A stretch of 64,000 bases of DNA from Anaeramoeba ignava. Taxonomy: Eukaryota; Metamonada; Anaeramoebidae. A program made the position numbers and the translations under genes. The notes beneath the pieces are model-generated. The model did no database searches and had not been told where the DNA came from. It saw nothing but the letters and a program-made list of their open reading frames with translations. Below are positions 9,491 through 20,500 of the stretch, in pieces (position 1 is the stretch's first letter; each line of letters begins with the position of its first letter). The stretch spans positions 386,001-450,000 of the forward strand of contig JAPDFW010000081.1 in assembly GCA_028826165.1 (NCBI GenBank), given 5' to 3'.

Positions 9491-12050
9491 ATGCAACCTA
9501 ATTTTGGAGATTTTTATGAAGCTCCTTATCAAAAAACTCCTCAAAATCGTTTCCAAAATACTGATAGAGTTTTTTTCCAAGATTCTCTTGGTCAAAATAG
9601 AACTACATCAACAACAAGATTAGATTTCGATCAAGATTTTAATGAACCTCCACTTTTAGAAGGTATTTTGTTTAAATGCTTCTTTTATTCTAAATATTTT
9701 TATTTAAAACAATTTTTTTCATTTATTTTTTTTATATAAAGAACTTGGTATTAATTTTTCTCATATTTATAAGAAGATTTTATCTGTTTTAAATCCTTTT
9801 AAACGTGTTGATCATTTCTTTTTACAAGATTCTGATCTTGCTGGTCCTTTATTATTTTTTTCTTTACTTGGATTTTGTTTTCTTTTAGTAAAATAAAATT
9901 CAATAATAAATTCAATATTAAATTCAAAATTAAATTCAAAATTTAATTCAATATTAAATTCAATATTAAATTCAAAATTAAATTCAAAATTTAATTCAAT
10001 ATTAAATTCAATAATAAATTCAATATTTAATCCAAAATTTAATTCAATATTTAATTCAAAATTTAATTCAATATTAAATTCAAAATAAAATTCAAAATAA
10101 AATTCAAAATTAAATTCAAAATTAAATTCAAAATTAAATTCAAAATTAAATTCAATATAAAATTCAATATTAAATTCAAAATTAAATTCAAAATTAAATT
10201 CAATATAAAATTCAATATTAAATTCAATATTAAATTCAATATTAAATTCAAAATTAAATTCAAAATTAAATTCAATAATAAATTTAAAACTAAATTCAAT
10301 ATTAAATTCAATATTAAATCCAATATTAAATTTAAAATTAAATTCAAAATTAAATTCAAAATTAAATTCAATATTTAATTCAAAATTAAATTCAAAATTA
10401 AATTCAATATTTAATTCAAAATTAAATTCAAAATAAAATTCAAAATTAAATTCAAAATTAAATTCAAAATTAAATTCAATAATAAATTCAAAAATAAATT
10501 TAAAATTAAATTCAATATTAAATTCAATAATAAATTCAATATTAAATTCAAAATTAAATTCAAAATTAAATTCAAAATTAAATTCAATATTAAATTCAAA
10601 ATTAAATTCAAAATTAAATTCAATATTAAATTCAAAATTAAATTCAAAATTAAATTCAATATTAAATTCAAAATTAAATTCAAAATTAAATTCAATATTA
10701 AATTCAAAATTAAATTCAAAATTAAATTCAAAATTAAATTCAAAATTAAATTCAAAATTAAATTCAAAATTAAATTCAATATTAAATTTAAAATTAAATT
10801 CAAAATTAAATTCAATATTAAATTCAAAATTAAATTCAAAATTAAATTCAATATTAAATCCAATATTAAATTTAAAATTAAATTCAAAATTAAATTCAAT
10901 ATTAAATTCAAAATTAAATTTAAAATAATTAAATTCAAAATTAAATTTAAAATAAATTCAAAATTAAATTCAAAATTAAATCCAATATTAAATTTAAAAT
11001 TAAATTCAAAATAAAATTCAATATTAAATTCAATATTAAATTCAAAATTAAATTCAAAATAAAATTCAATAATAAATTCAATATTTAATTCAAAATTAAA
11101 TTCAATAATAAATTCAAAATTAAATTCAATATAAAATCCAATATAAAATTCAAAATTAAATTCAAAATTAAATTCAATATAAAATTTAAAATTAAATTCA
11201 AAATAAAATTCAAAATTAAATTCAAAATTAAATTCAATATAAAATTCAAAATAAAATTCAAAATTAAATTCAAAATTAAATTCAATATTAAATCCAATAT
11301 TAAATTCAAAATAAAATTCAAAATTAAATTCAATATTAAATTCAATATTAAATTCAAAATAAAATTCAAAATTAAATTCAAAATAAAATTCAATAATAAA
11401 TTTAAAATTAAATTCAAAATTAAATTCAAAATTAAATTCAATATTAAATTCAAAATTAAATTCAAAATTAAATTCAATAATAAATTCAAAATTAAATTCA
11501 AAATTAAATTCAAAATTAAATTCAAAATTAAATTCAATATTAAATTCAAAATTAAATTCAAAATTAAATTCAAAATTAAATTCAAAATTAAATTCAATAT
11601 TAAATTTAAAAATTAAATTCAAAATTAAATTTTAGTCTGGAAAAATACATTTTGGTTATATTTATGGTGTTGGTACTCTTGGAAATTTATTGATTTATTT
11701 TGTATTAAATTTAATGTCAACAGAACAAATTAATTTATATCAAACAATATCAATTACAGGATATTGTCTTCTTCCTTTAGTTATTCTTGCTTTTTGTCGT
11801 TTATTACTTCCTTTTGGGTATTTTTTAAATTCTTTTAAATTTTAAATTTAATTTAGTTTCTTATTTAAAAAAAATAACAAAATATAAAAATAGTTTTGTT
11901 TTTATTTTAGTTCCAGTTTGTATTTTATGGTCTAGTTATGCTGCATCAACTATTTTTGTTGAAATACTTGAAATGAAAGAACAAAAATGGCTTGTTGGTT
12001 ATCCTGTTTTTCTTTTTTTTACTTGTTTTGCAATAATGGCAGTTTTTTAA
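9491..12050 (+). CDS. YIPF/Yip1-family Golgi membrane protein
   Basis: Four exons: 9491-9662, 9742-9887, 11636-11817, 11894-12050 (218 residues). The first half is polar, rich in F, Q and N, and ends in the family motif [21 protein letters not shown], which precedes the membrane domain in YIPF5-like proteins. Hydrophobic segments follow: [14 protein letters not shown], then the [14 protein letters not shown] segment, then several C-terminal spans, about five in total, as in Yip1. Yip1/YIPF proteins sit in ER and Golgi membranes and bind Rab GTPases during ER-to-Golgi transport. The last acceptor is set by frame: using TAG at 11893 keeps the reading frame, whereas the TTTTAG at 11905-11910 would not. 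Intron 2 (9888-11635) is a 12-bp tandem repeat. A TCAT element has its A 30 bp before the start codon. Confidence 0.88.
9888..11635. repeat. 1.75-kb intron 2 of YIPF gene: 12-bp tandem repeat
   Basis: From donor GTAAAA to acceptor TTTTAG the intron is built of the 12-mer AAATTCAAAATT and its variants (AAATTCAATATT, AAATTCAATAAT). Because the unit is a multiple of three, the reverse strand carries long stop-free frames of repeated N, L, I, F and E; these are artefacts of the repeat. Confidence 0.92.
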
Positions 12051-12230
12051 TTTGATTTGATTTGATTTGATTTGATAAAAAAAATTTTTTTTTTTCATTC
12101 CACTTTTTTTTTGGAATTTTGAAGTTTCTTTTTAATTTTTGAAATAAATTGATAAAAAAGCAAAAAAAAATATTTTTGATTTGAAGAAAGAAAGAAAAAA
12201 ATTTAATAAAATGCCACTTTTTTTTTTGTT
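12051..12230. other. Convergent 3' intergenic region
   Basis: The stops of the YIPF gene (12050) and the G-alpha gene (12231) face each other across 180 bp of T-rich and A-rich tracts. No open frame is convincing; it presumably holds both polyadenylation sites. Confidence 0.5.
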
Positions 12231-14392
12231 TTAAATCTTTTTGAATTTATCATTTTCTTTTATAAATGAAGTGATTTGATCCTATTTTAAAATAAAATTA
12301 AAATTAAAATTAAAATTAAAATTAAAATTTAAATTAAAAATAAAATTTACAAAAACTTCTTTTATTTTTTCAGTTTCAATTGCTTGTGTATATTGACAGA
12401 AAATTTTTCGATCAAGGTTTTCAGCAACTGAAATAAACTTTGATTTAATAAATTCTTTTGCTTTTTCTGGATCATTTCCATCTTGATAATCTGGAAAAGT
12501 AATTGAAGGATCTTGAGAAATTATTTTTTCATAAAATAGATCCATTTTATTGAATAAAATTATGCAATTTTTTTTCTTAAAAAAATCATTGTTAACTGTT
12601 TGTTCAAATAGTGTAAGTGATTCTATCATTCGATTTACAGATGAATCTTCATAAAGTGTTTGATCGAATTCATTTATTGCAATTACAAAAATTAGTGTAT
12701 CTACATCATCAAATTGATGAATCCATTTTTTTCTTTCAGAACGTTGACCACCAACATCAACAACACTTTAATATATAATATATAATATATAATATATATT
12801 ATTTAATATTTATTATTTAATATTTAATATTTAATATTTATATTTATTATTTAATATTTAATATTTAATATTTTATATTTAATATATAATATATATTATT
12901 TAATATTTTTTATTTAATTGATTTAATATTTAATATTTATATATAATATATATTATTTATTATTTAATATTTAATATTTAATTGATTTAATATTTAATTG
13001 ATTTAATATTTATTATTTATTATTTACAGCCAAGGAGTTTCTGCATGAATAAATTTAATATAATTTACTCCTGTAGTTGGAATTCGACAATAAAGCATAT
13101 CTTTTGTTGAAGGAACATAATTTGAATCTGAAATTCTTATTACTTCATCTAAAAAACTAAACAAATGAAAAAATGGAATTAAATCAAAATTTTAAAATGA
13201 TTTATTTTTTGGAAATTTTACTAAGATGTTGAATCAGGAACTTGAAATTGAGATCTTCTTGAAAATGCTTCTTTTAAACCTGAATCTGCCCATATTTTTT
13301 GAATTAATTTTCCTGATGTTTCATCAAGATCATCTTTATCAAGTTTTTCAATTTGTCTAAAAATTTCCTTTATATTTATATTTAGATTTATATTTATATT
13401 TATATTTATATTTATATTTATATTTAGATTTATATTTATATTTAGATTTAGATTTAGATTTAGATTTAGATTTAGATTTATATTTATATTTATATTTATA
13501 TTTATATTTAGATTTAGATTTAGATTTATATTTATATTTATATTTATATTTATATTTAGATTTAGATTTATATTTATATTTATATTTATATTTATATTTA
13601 TATTTATATTTATATTTATATTTATATTTATATTTATATTTATATTTATATTTATATTTATATTTATATTTATATTTATATTTATATTTATATTTATATT
13701 TATATTTATATTTATATTTATATTTATATTTATATTTATATTTAGATTTAGATTTATATTTATATTTATATTTATATTTATATTTATATTTATATTTATA
13801 TTTAGATTTATATTTAAAATAAAATACTCTTGTTTCATCTAAAACTTTAATATTCAAAGTCTCAACAATACTGATCAAAGCAATTGAAAAAAGAATAACA
13901 TTTTGTCTAATTGCAATAAAATAAGAATCTCTATCATCATCACCAAATCCTTTTTGAAATAAAATCATCATTTGTTTAATCAAAGTTGTTTTGCCAGATT
14001 CTCCAGTTCCTTTTAAATTCAAATTAAAATTAAAATTCAATTTAAAATTAAAATTAAAATTAAAATTAAAATTCAAATTAAAATTAAAATTTAATTTAAA
14101 ATTAAAATTAAAATTTAATTTAAAATTAAAATTAAAATTAAAATTAAAATTAAAATTAAAATTCAAATTAAAATTTAATTTAAAATTAAAATTCAATTTA
14201 AAATTCAATTTAAAATCCGATTCAAATTTAAAATTTAATTTAAAATTTAAAATTAAAAAACAAACCAAGAACTAAAATTTTAACTTCTTTTTGTTTTTCT
14301 TCAAAATCTTTCTCAATATAATTTTCAATTTTCTTATTTCTTTCAATTACAATCTTTGAAATTTTTTTCTTTTTAGATGAAGAACCACCCAT
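12231..14392 (-). CDS. Heterotrimeric G-protein alpha subunit
   Basis: Six exons, in transcript order 14392-14266, 14009-13828, 13367-13222, 13156-13028, 12765-12351, 12281-12231, giving 349 residues, the usual G-alpha length. The protein starts MGGSSSKKKK, an N-myristoylation context. G1 is GTGESGKTT at about 43-51. G2 lies in MLYCRIPTTGV with the Arg and Thr needed for catalysis and Mg binding. G3 is DVGGQRSERKKW, G4 is NKMD, and G5 is TQAI in place of the usual TCAT. Switch and helical regions are intact, so it should be an active GTPase. The C-terminus ends KFKKI and lacks the cysteine four residues from the end that pertussis toxin modifies in Gi. It shares a 133-bp divergent promoter with a RhoGEF gene. 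Four of five introns are repeat-filled. Confidence 0.93.
12766..13027. repeat. Repeat-filled intron 4 of the G-alpha gene
   Basis: 262 bp between a donor GTAAATA (13027, minus strand) and the acceptor at 12766. It is made of TAATATT/TATATAAT-type short repeats, mostly 7-10 bp, with no recognisable coding content. Confidence 0.85.
13368..13827. repeat. Hexamer-repeat intron 2 of the G-alpha gene
   Basis: 460 bp of the 6-mer ATTTAT with ATTTAG variants (plus strand). The hexamer gives long false frames of alternating N/I or K/Y residues on the minus strand, which are not genes. Confidence 0.9.
14010..14265. repeat. Hexamer-repeat intron 1 of the G-alpha gene
   Basis: 256 bp of AAAATT units with AAATTC/AAATTT variants. 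It interrupts the P-loop coding sequence between the Gly codon bases of LGTGESGKTT. Confidence 0.9.
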
Positions 14393-14525
14393 TTTTAATG
14401 TTTAAAAAATATTTTTTAAATGATTAAAAAAAATAAAAATGAAAAAATAAGAATGAAAAAAAAATGAAAAAAAATTTTTCATTTTTTTCTTTTTTCTTTT
14501 TTCTTTTTCTTTTTTAAAAAATAAA
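14393..14525. promoter_or_regulatory. 133-bp bidirectional promoter between G-alpha and RhoGEF
   Basis: The two start codons (14392 minus, 14526 plus) are 133 bp apart. Coding-sense TCAT elements have their A at 14421 (29 bp before the G-alpha start) and at 14481 (45 bp before the RhoGEF start). Co-regulation of the two signalling genes is plausible but inferred. Confidence 0.5.
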
Positions 14526-16995
14526 ATGCAAGAAGCGAAAACTTTAAGACAAAAAAAAACAAAGAAAATTCACCAAATTTCAAGAATATTTATTAATAAT
14601 ATTGATATATTAATTCGTAATTATCTTAGACCGTTAGAAAAAAATCCTATAATTCAAACTCAAGATCAAATACTTTCAAAAGAAGATTTGCTTTCAATTT
14701 TCCGAAATATAAAACAAATTACAATTTTAGTAGCTGAATTTTTATATAAAATTGAATATCTATTGATGACTTGGGAAAAAGATTATAAATTTGGAGATCT
14801 TTTTGTCAATCTTGTAAATTAAATTTTGGAAAGTTTTTAAAAAAGAAATTAATTAAAAATTATTTAATTATTTGTTTGTTTAGAAAAATCGAATTGAAGA
14901 ATTTTTCACTTTTCAAAATTCTCAAAAAAAAGCACAACAAACGTTAACTTATTGTGAATCAAACCCAAAATTTGTTTCTTATTGTCAAAATATCCAAAAT
15001 AAAAATTCTAGTGAAGGATATTCAATGAAAGAATTACTTGATTTAGCTTTATATTTTCCATTTGTTTTAAATAAATATTCAAAAGTTGATAAAAAATTTA
15101 ATTGAAAAATTTAATTGAAAAAACTAAAATGTTTATTCCAAAAAAAAAATAATATTTTTTTATTTTATATTTTAGAAATTACTTTTAGTTACTGATGAAG
15201 ACCATCCAGATCATCAAAAAATTGAAGAATTCATCCATAATTTAGATCAAAATTTATCAAAAATTTTTCAAGAAGAAAAAAAGCAAAAAAAAAAAGAAGC
15301 AATTGAATATTTCAAAAAAATACAAAAAATACAAAAAATTTATCGCAAAAGTCAAAATATAGAGCAAACACCAATTCAAATAAATTCAAATCAAAATCAA
15401 AATCAAAATCCAAATCCAAATCCAAATCAAAATTCAAATCAAAATCAAAATCAAAATCAAAATCAAAATTTAAATCAAAATCAAAATCAAAATCAAAATT
15501 TAAATTTAATTCAAGAATCAAAAGAAAACTCTGATCAAATTGAATCAAAAAAAGAAAAAAGCAAAGATTTTGATTTATCCAATATTTCAAATACAAACAT
15601 TTTAGAAAATTCAAAAATAGAAAAAAAAACAAGTTTTAAACAAATTCGAGAAAATACAAATGAATTACATGAAAGTTCAAAAAAAATTATTGCAAAAATT
15701 CGAGTAAAATTAAAATAAAAATTTATTTGGAATTAAAATTAAAATAATAAAAATAAAAATAGAAAAAAGTAAATCAAGAAAGAGAAATTATTTATGAAGG
15801 ACCAATCCACAAAATTTCAAGAAAAAAAAAAGAAAAAAGACACTTAATTTTATGTAATGATATTATAGTTGTTGCAGGATATAGTTTAATTAGTAAAAAA
15901 AAATTAACAATTCACTGGGTTTTTGAATTGGATCAAATCAAAACTTGTGATTCAAATGAATTTATTGAAAGTAAATTCAATTCAAATAATTTTCTTAAAT
16001 GTCAAATTAAATGCAAAAATCTCATCATTTTCTTTTTTATTTTATTTTATTTTTCTTTTTAGATATTCCAAATTCATTTTCAATTAAAACTCCAAGTAAA
16101 AGTTTTATAGTTATGATTGATCAACCAGAAGAAAAAATGAAATGGATTTCTAAAATCAATAAACAAGTAAATAAAGTGAGAAAAGAAAAAGGAGTTCAAA
16201 ATTTGGAACGTCAAGAAGCTCCAATTTGGATTCCGGATGATCAAGTGAATGAATGTGCAATTTGTCATTCAAAATTTTCATTAGTTAAAAGAAGAGTAAA
16301 AGAAAAAAAAAATTTTTTTCTTCACCTTTTGATCAAAAAAAAAATTCTCATTGATCAAAATTTATTTATTAATTTATTAGCATCATTGTAGAAATTGTGG
16401 GAATATAATTTGTGGGAATTGTAGTCCAAATAAATGTTCACTCCCAAATATTTCAACAACTCCTAAAAGAGTTTGTAATTTATGTTTGGGAAATATTAAG
16501 TAAAATTTAAAAAATTTAAAAATTTAAAAAATTTAAAAAATTAAATTTATTTAAAAATCAAGAAAAAAAAAGGCTTTTGATGAGAAATTTAAAAATATGA
16601 AGGAATCTCAAACAGAAAGTTTAAAAGAAAGTCCAAGAAGAAAAAAAACAATTTTTGTTCCAGTTTTTGAAACACAAAAAATTCTCATTCCAAAATCTCC
16701 ACAAAAAGAAATGAAAAGAGAAAACAAAAAAGAAATGAAAAAAGAAATCAAAAAAGAAAACAAAAAAGAAATCAAAAAAGAAAAACCAATTTCTTCCCCA
16801 AAAAGAAAAAAATTTAATGATAAAAGTAAAAGTAAATCAGATGGATTTAATCAATTTCAACTTCAACAACAAATTGAACAAGAATTAAAAACAAAAACAA
16901 AACCAAAAACAAAACAAAATATAAGACAAAATGCAAATGTAAATTCACGTCAATTAGTTCGTTCATTTTCTTCAAATTCTTATCGACAAAATTAA
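14526..16995 (+). CDS. FGD-like Rho guanine-nucleotide exchange factor (DH-PH-FYVE)
   Basis: Seven exons: 14526-14813, 14884-15084, 15176-15703, 15763-15970, 16063-16295, 16381-16499, 16563-16995 (669 residues). Residues about 10-200 form a Dbl-homology domain, with the C-terminal signature helix LALYFPFVLNKYSKLLLVT. A low-complexity N/Q linker follows. Then comes a PH domain (EGPIHKISRKKKEKRHLILCND to MIDQPEEKMKWISKINKQV) and a FYVE zinc finger starting WIPDDQVNECAICHSKF, with RRHHCRNCG and the closing CNLCLG. FYVE fingers bind phosphatidylinositol 3-phosphate on endosomes; DH domains activate Rho, Rac or Cdc42. The C-terminal 145 residues are basic and disordered. The exon 4 donor is uncertain: GTAAAT at 15971 fits best, but a GTC donor at about 16001 also keeps frame. 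Confidence 0.9.
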
Positions 16996-17149
16996 AATTT
17001 TAAAAAATTTTATTATTTTTTTTTCCTTAATTTGTAAAAGTGGATGAATTTATTCTGTTCTCAAATAATAAAAAAACAAACTTTAAATTAAAATTTTTTT
17101 TTTTTAAATTTCATTTTTTTCATTTCTTTTCTTTTCTTTTTTAAATCAA
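16996..17149. promoter_or_regulatory. Intergenic region and promoter of the small charged protein gene
   Basis: 154 bp holding the RhoGEF 3' end and, near the next gene, TTTCATTTTTTTCATTTC. The A of the nearer TCAT is at 17122, 28 bp before the next ATG, the same spacing as at 5362 and 5346. Confidence 0.45.
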
Positions 17150-17356
17150 ATGGATTCACCTTCTTTACACAGAAAAGTTTCAGAAAATACAATTAAAACT
17201 GAATCTAAAGAAATTGTTGAAGATGATAAAAATGATATTGAAGAAAGAGAAATCAAAAAAACGGATGGAAAAAATAAAAAAGGAAAAGTAGTTCATGAAG
17301 CAAAATCATATCCAAATTTACACACAGAATACACAAAAACAGAAAAAAAGAAATAA
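17150..17356 (+). CDS. Small charged hypothetical protein (68 aa)
   Basis: A single-exon 68-residue frame, MDSPSLHRKVSENTIKT onward, very rich in K, E and D, with no hydrophobic segment and no recognised domain. I treat it as real because its composition is not that of a tandem repeat and an initiator-like TCAT lies at the preferred distance from its ATG. It is followed by a typical poly-pyrimidine 3' region. It is likely disordered; function unknown. It could be a chance open frame, since the whole region is A-rich. Confidence 0.5.
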   Translation: MDSPSLHRKVSENTIKTESKEIVEDDKNDIEEREIKKTDGKNKKGKVVHEAKSYPNLHTEYTKTEKKK

Positions 17357-17500
17357 TCTTTTTTTCCTTTTTGCTTTTTCTTTTTTTTTTCTTTTTTAAA
17401 AAAAAAAAATCTAAAAATAAAACCTTTCATTTTCAAGTTTAATTTCAATCAAAAAAAAAATTATAATTATTAAAAATTTTATTATTATTATTATTATTAT
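17357..17500. other. Convergent 3' intergenic region
   Basis: 144 bp of T- and A-rich sequence, including an ATT trinucleotide run at about 17478-17500, between two facing stop codons. Confidence 0.5.
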
Positions 17501-20500
17501 TCAAAATTTTAAAGATAAAATACTTCTGATAACCATTCTGAAAAATAAAAACAAAGCATAAAAACTTCCCAAAAAAGATCCAATAAAAAGAAAATAGCGA
17601 AAAACCTCTCCAAAAATAACAACTGAATTCTTTTCAGGCGAAATACCACCATAAGACCAAGTTGAATGAATCAAATCAATGGAAGAAATCAATGTGAGAA
17701 TAAGTAAAAAAGTAGTTTGGAGTCTGTTGTGATTTTTGAGTAAAAAGGGTTTTGTTTGAAGATGAATAACAAGAATAAGCAAACAAGTGGAAGTAAGAAG
17801 AAATGTTTTGAGAGAAGAGTTGTTTGCATAAGCGGAAGCGAATATCAACACAGTTCTCCAGAAAATCATCATGCAAGAAAACCAATAATAGCGATCTTTG
17901 AAGGGAAAATAAAGTGAACTAAGTAAAGTAAGTGATGATTTTGAACGAGGTTTTCGAGAAAGAACCCAGAACAAGACAAACGGGAGAACAGCGAGTAAAA
18001 TAACCAAAAATATCAAAAATGCTTGCCATCCTTTGTAACATGACACAGAAGCAAAACGGAACATTCTAAGTTGACTTGAATCAGTAAAAGGTATTCTTAT
18101 GCAAGATGTCAAGTTCGCGAATGCATTCAATACCGGAAAGTATGCAAGAAAACCAATTGTGAGAAGTGCAATCCCAAGTCTTTTTGTCAAGCGTTGTGAA
18201 GGAAACATCCGCACTTCTTGTTGTGTTGTTTTGAGAACAGACTCGAGAACAATATCTTCAGAAATGATCTTTTCAAGTTCGGGGAAAAGATGAATCAAGT
18301 TGTTAATATCAGGTTCCTCAAAATCGGAAAGATCCTCATCATTTGGCAAAGTGGAAAGTGATGAAGTATCTTCGCTCGGCAAATCTTCTTTTGAAATCCC
18401 TATTTGTTCTGCTCTCTGCCATTCAACCGCATTTATTCCTGATACACGTTGTCCTTCTAACTGTTGGAACTTTTCTGCTAGTGTTTTTGGTGTTTGAGGT
18501 GATGCGTTGCGATGCCTTTTGTTTCTGAAATTGCTAATGTCAGAGTCAGAGTCAATGTCAATACTGATATTTTTTTCGTTTTCAACCATGCGATTGACAT
18601 TGATATTGTTTTTTTCGGGATTGATTGAAATGCGTTTATTTCTGGGATTTTTCACAAAATGATCGAATTGACTGAAATGTTTTGAATGATCGGAAAGAGA
18701 AAAATACTGATCTTGATCATGATGATGTTTTGTGCTTTTTTTATTGTGAACATGACTTTGATGACTTTTATGACTTTTATGACTTTTATGATTTTGATTT
18801 TTATTTTGATTTTGATTTTGATTTCGATTTCGATGATGAAATTGACTTTGACGTTTTTTTTGGAAATGATTTAGATCAGAATCTTGATCACTATCACTTT
18901 TTTCTTGTTGGTTTTGATGTTTTCTGAAATTAAGAGAACGATGAGGATGATTTGGATCGATATTTTCTTGGATGTCTTCATCACTTGATAAACTGATTTC
19001 TGAGGGTTCTTCAGAGTCTGAATCTTGGTGGTGTGCACGGTAGCTGCGTATCCAGGAGATGAGACGGAGAATAAAGTAGAGGAAAATAACAGCAATAAAG
19101 AAAGTAAACGGACCAATAAGCGACATTGCGATTTTCTGTGCAGCATTTATTGGGGAAGCTGATGGACAAATACCGAAGTTCGAGAAGATTTCCAAGTTGG
19201 ATTGCAAAGAAACGAGCTGGGAAAAGGAGAGCAAAATGTCGATAAATGAATCCATTGGTTGTGTGTGAATAAGAGGAAGAACGAGGCTGAGCGCTTGGAA
19301 AAAATATGCAAAGATATGGAAGGACGCAGATTTAAGTTGAGGAATGTAGAGAAGAACAAGAGCATAGATAAGCGCTTTGGGAAGAAGCAGGAGAATATAC
19401 GCCGCAATTTGGTTGTGGCATTGGCTGGATTCAACGCAGTCGCTATCCATTCGAAGTGTCTCGGTATAGCCTTTGCGACAGTCTCCACAAAGAACACCAG
19501 CACGATTCCCAGAACAGTGATCATATTCACCGAGATAGGAATCATCGGTAATGCAATATTCATTTGGACAATAAAAAAAAGTAACATCTGTTTTTTTTGG
19601 ATCGAGTTGAGTGCCCCAAAATCCTGATTTGGCCCGAATATCGTTACCTCCACGACAAACAGCTTCTGCAGGACACATAAGACATTCTGCAGCTTCAAGA
19701 TTGGCGAGCGCCACAGGGAAGCTGTATGTTCCCTCAGGACATAAATGGCAACCGAAGAAGAATTGGTTTGCGAAATGATGTGATTCACCAACTTCGAGTG
19801 AGACAATACTGCTTGAAGGGCAGTTAACCTTGTTGTTTTCTGCAAGGTTGGGAGAGGTGTCTGTAAGAATCTGCACAAGTGTTTCGTCCTGATTAGATGC
19901 GTGATACACGGTATTGCAAATTGAGACGAGAGAGGTTGTCCGCGCAAACAAATCCACACATTGCTGTGCACTGTTATTTCGATACTCAGAGCCAGACTCA
20001 TTGAATGTGGATTTCCCCGAAAGATAAATAGCACCAGCATTTATTGCTGAGTTGCCTGTGAATATGTTATCTGTGAGTGTAATTGTGGAATCTATTTGGA
20101 AGTACAAAGCACCTCCGAAATCTGCGAAATTCTGCTCAAAAGTATTGGAAACCATGTTAATTGAAGATACTTGACTTGTGAGCGAGGAAGTCCCGAAGTC
20201 GAGAAGAAAACTAACAAGAAAACCAACAGTTCCTTTGTGTCCCTGGTTATTAACAAAGGTGTTATAGGAAATCTCGTATCGCATCTGCTCTAGAAGATTG
20301 ATTTGCATAGTAACTGCGCCAGCCTTAGCAATTCCAATGTTGCTTCCGAAATGGTTGTTCAGAAGATTGACCTTGAGATCCGAAGGGTTTGCAGTGAAAA
20401 TCTCAACAGCACCAGTTTTATTCCCGTAATTGTACTCAAAAGTGTTCAAAGTTATTGTTGTCTGGAATCCTTTGTTAATGAGCCTGTTATCGACAAAAAC

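Noticed and set aside
10063-11622. Long minus-strand open frames of repeated N-L-I-L or E-F-N-F residues (up to about 400 codons)
   Set aside because: They are stop-free only because the 12-bp intron repeat is a multiple of three; they lie wholly inside YIPF intron 2 and have no domain or non-repeat sequence.
13357-14268. Minus-strand frames of alternating N/I or K/Y residues around the G-alpha gene
   Set aside because: Read-through of hexamer-repeat introns; the true exons in this span are assigned to G-alpha.
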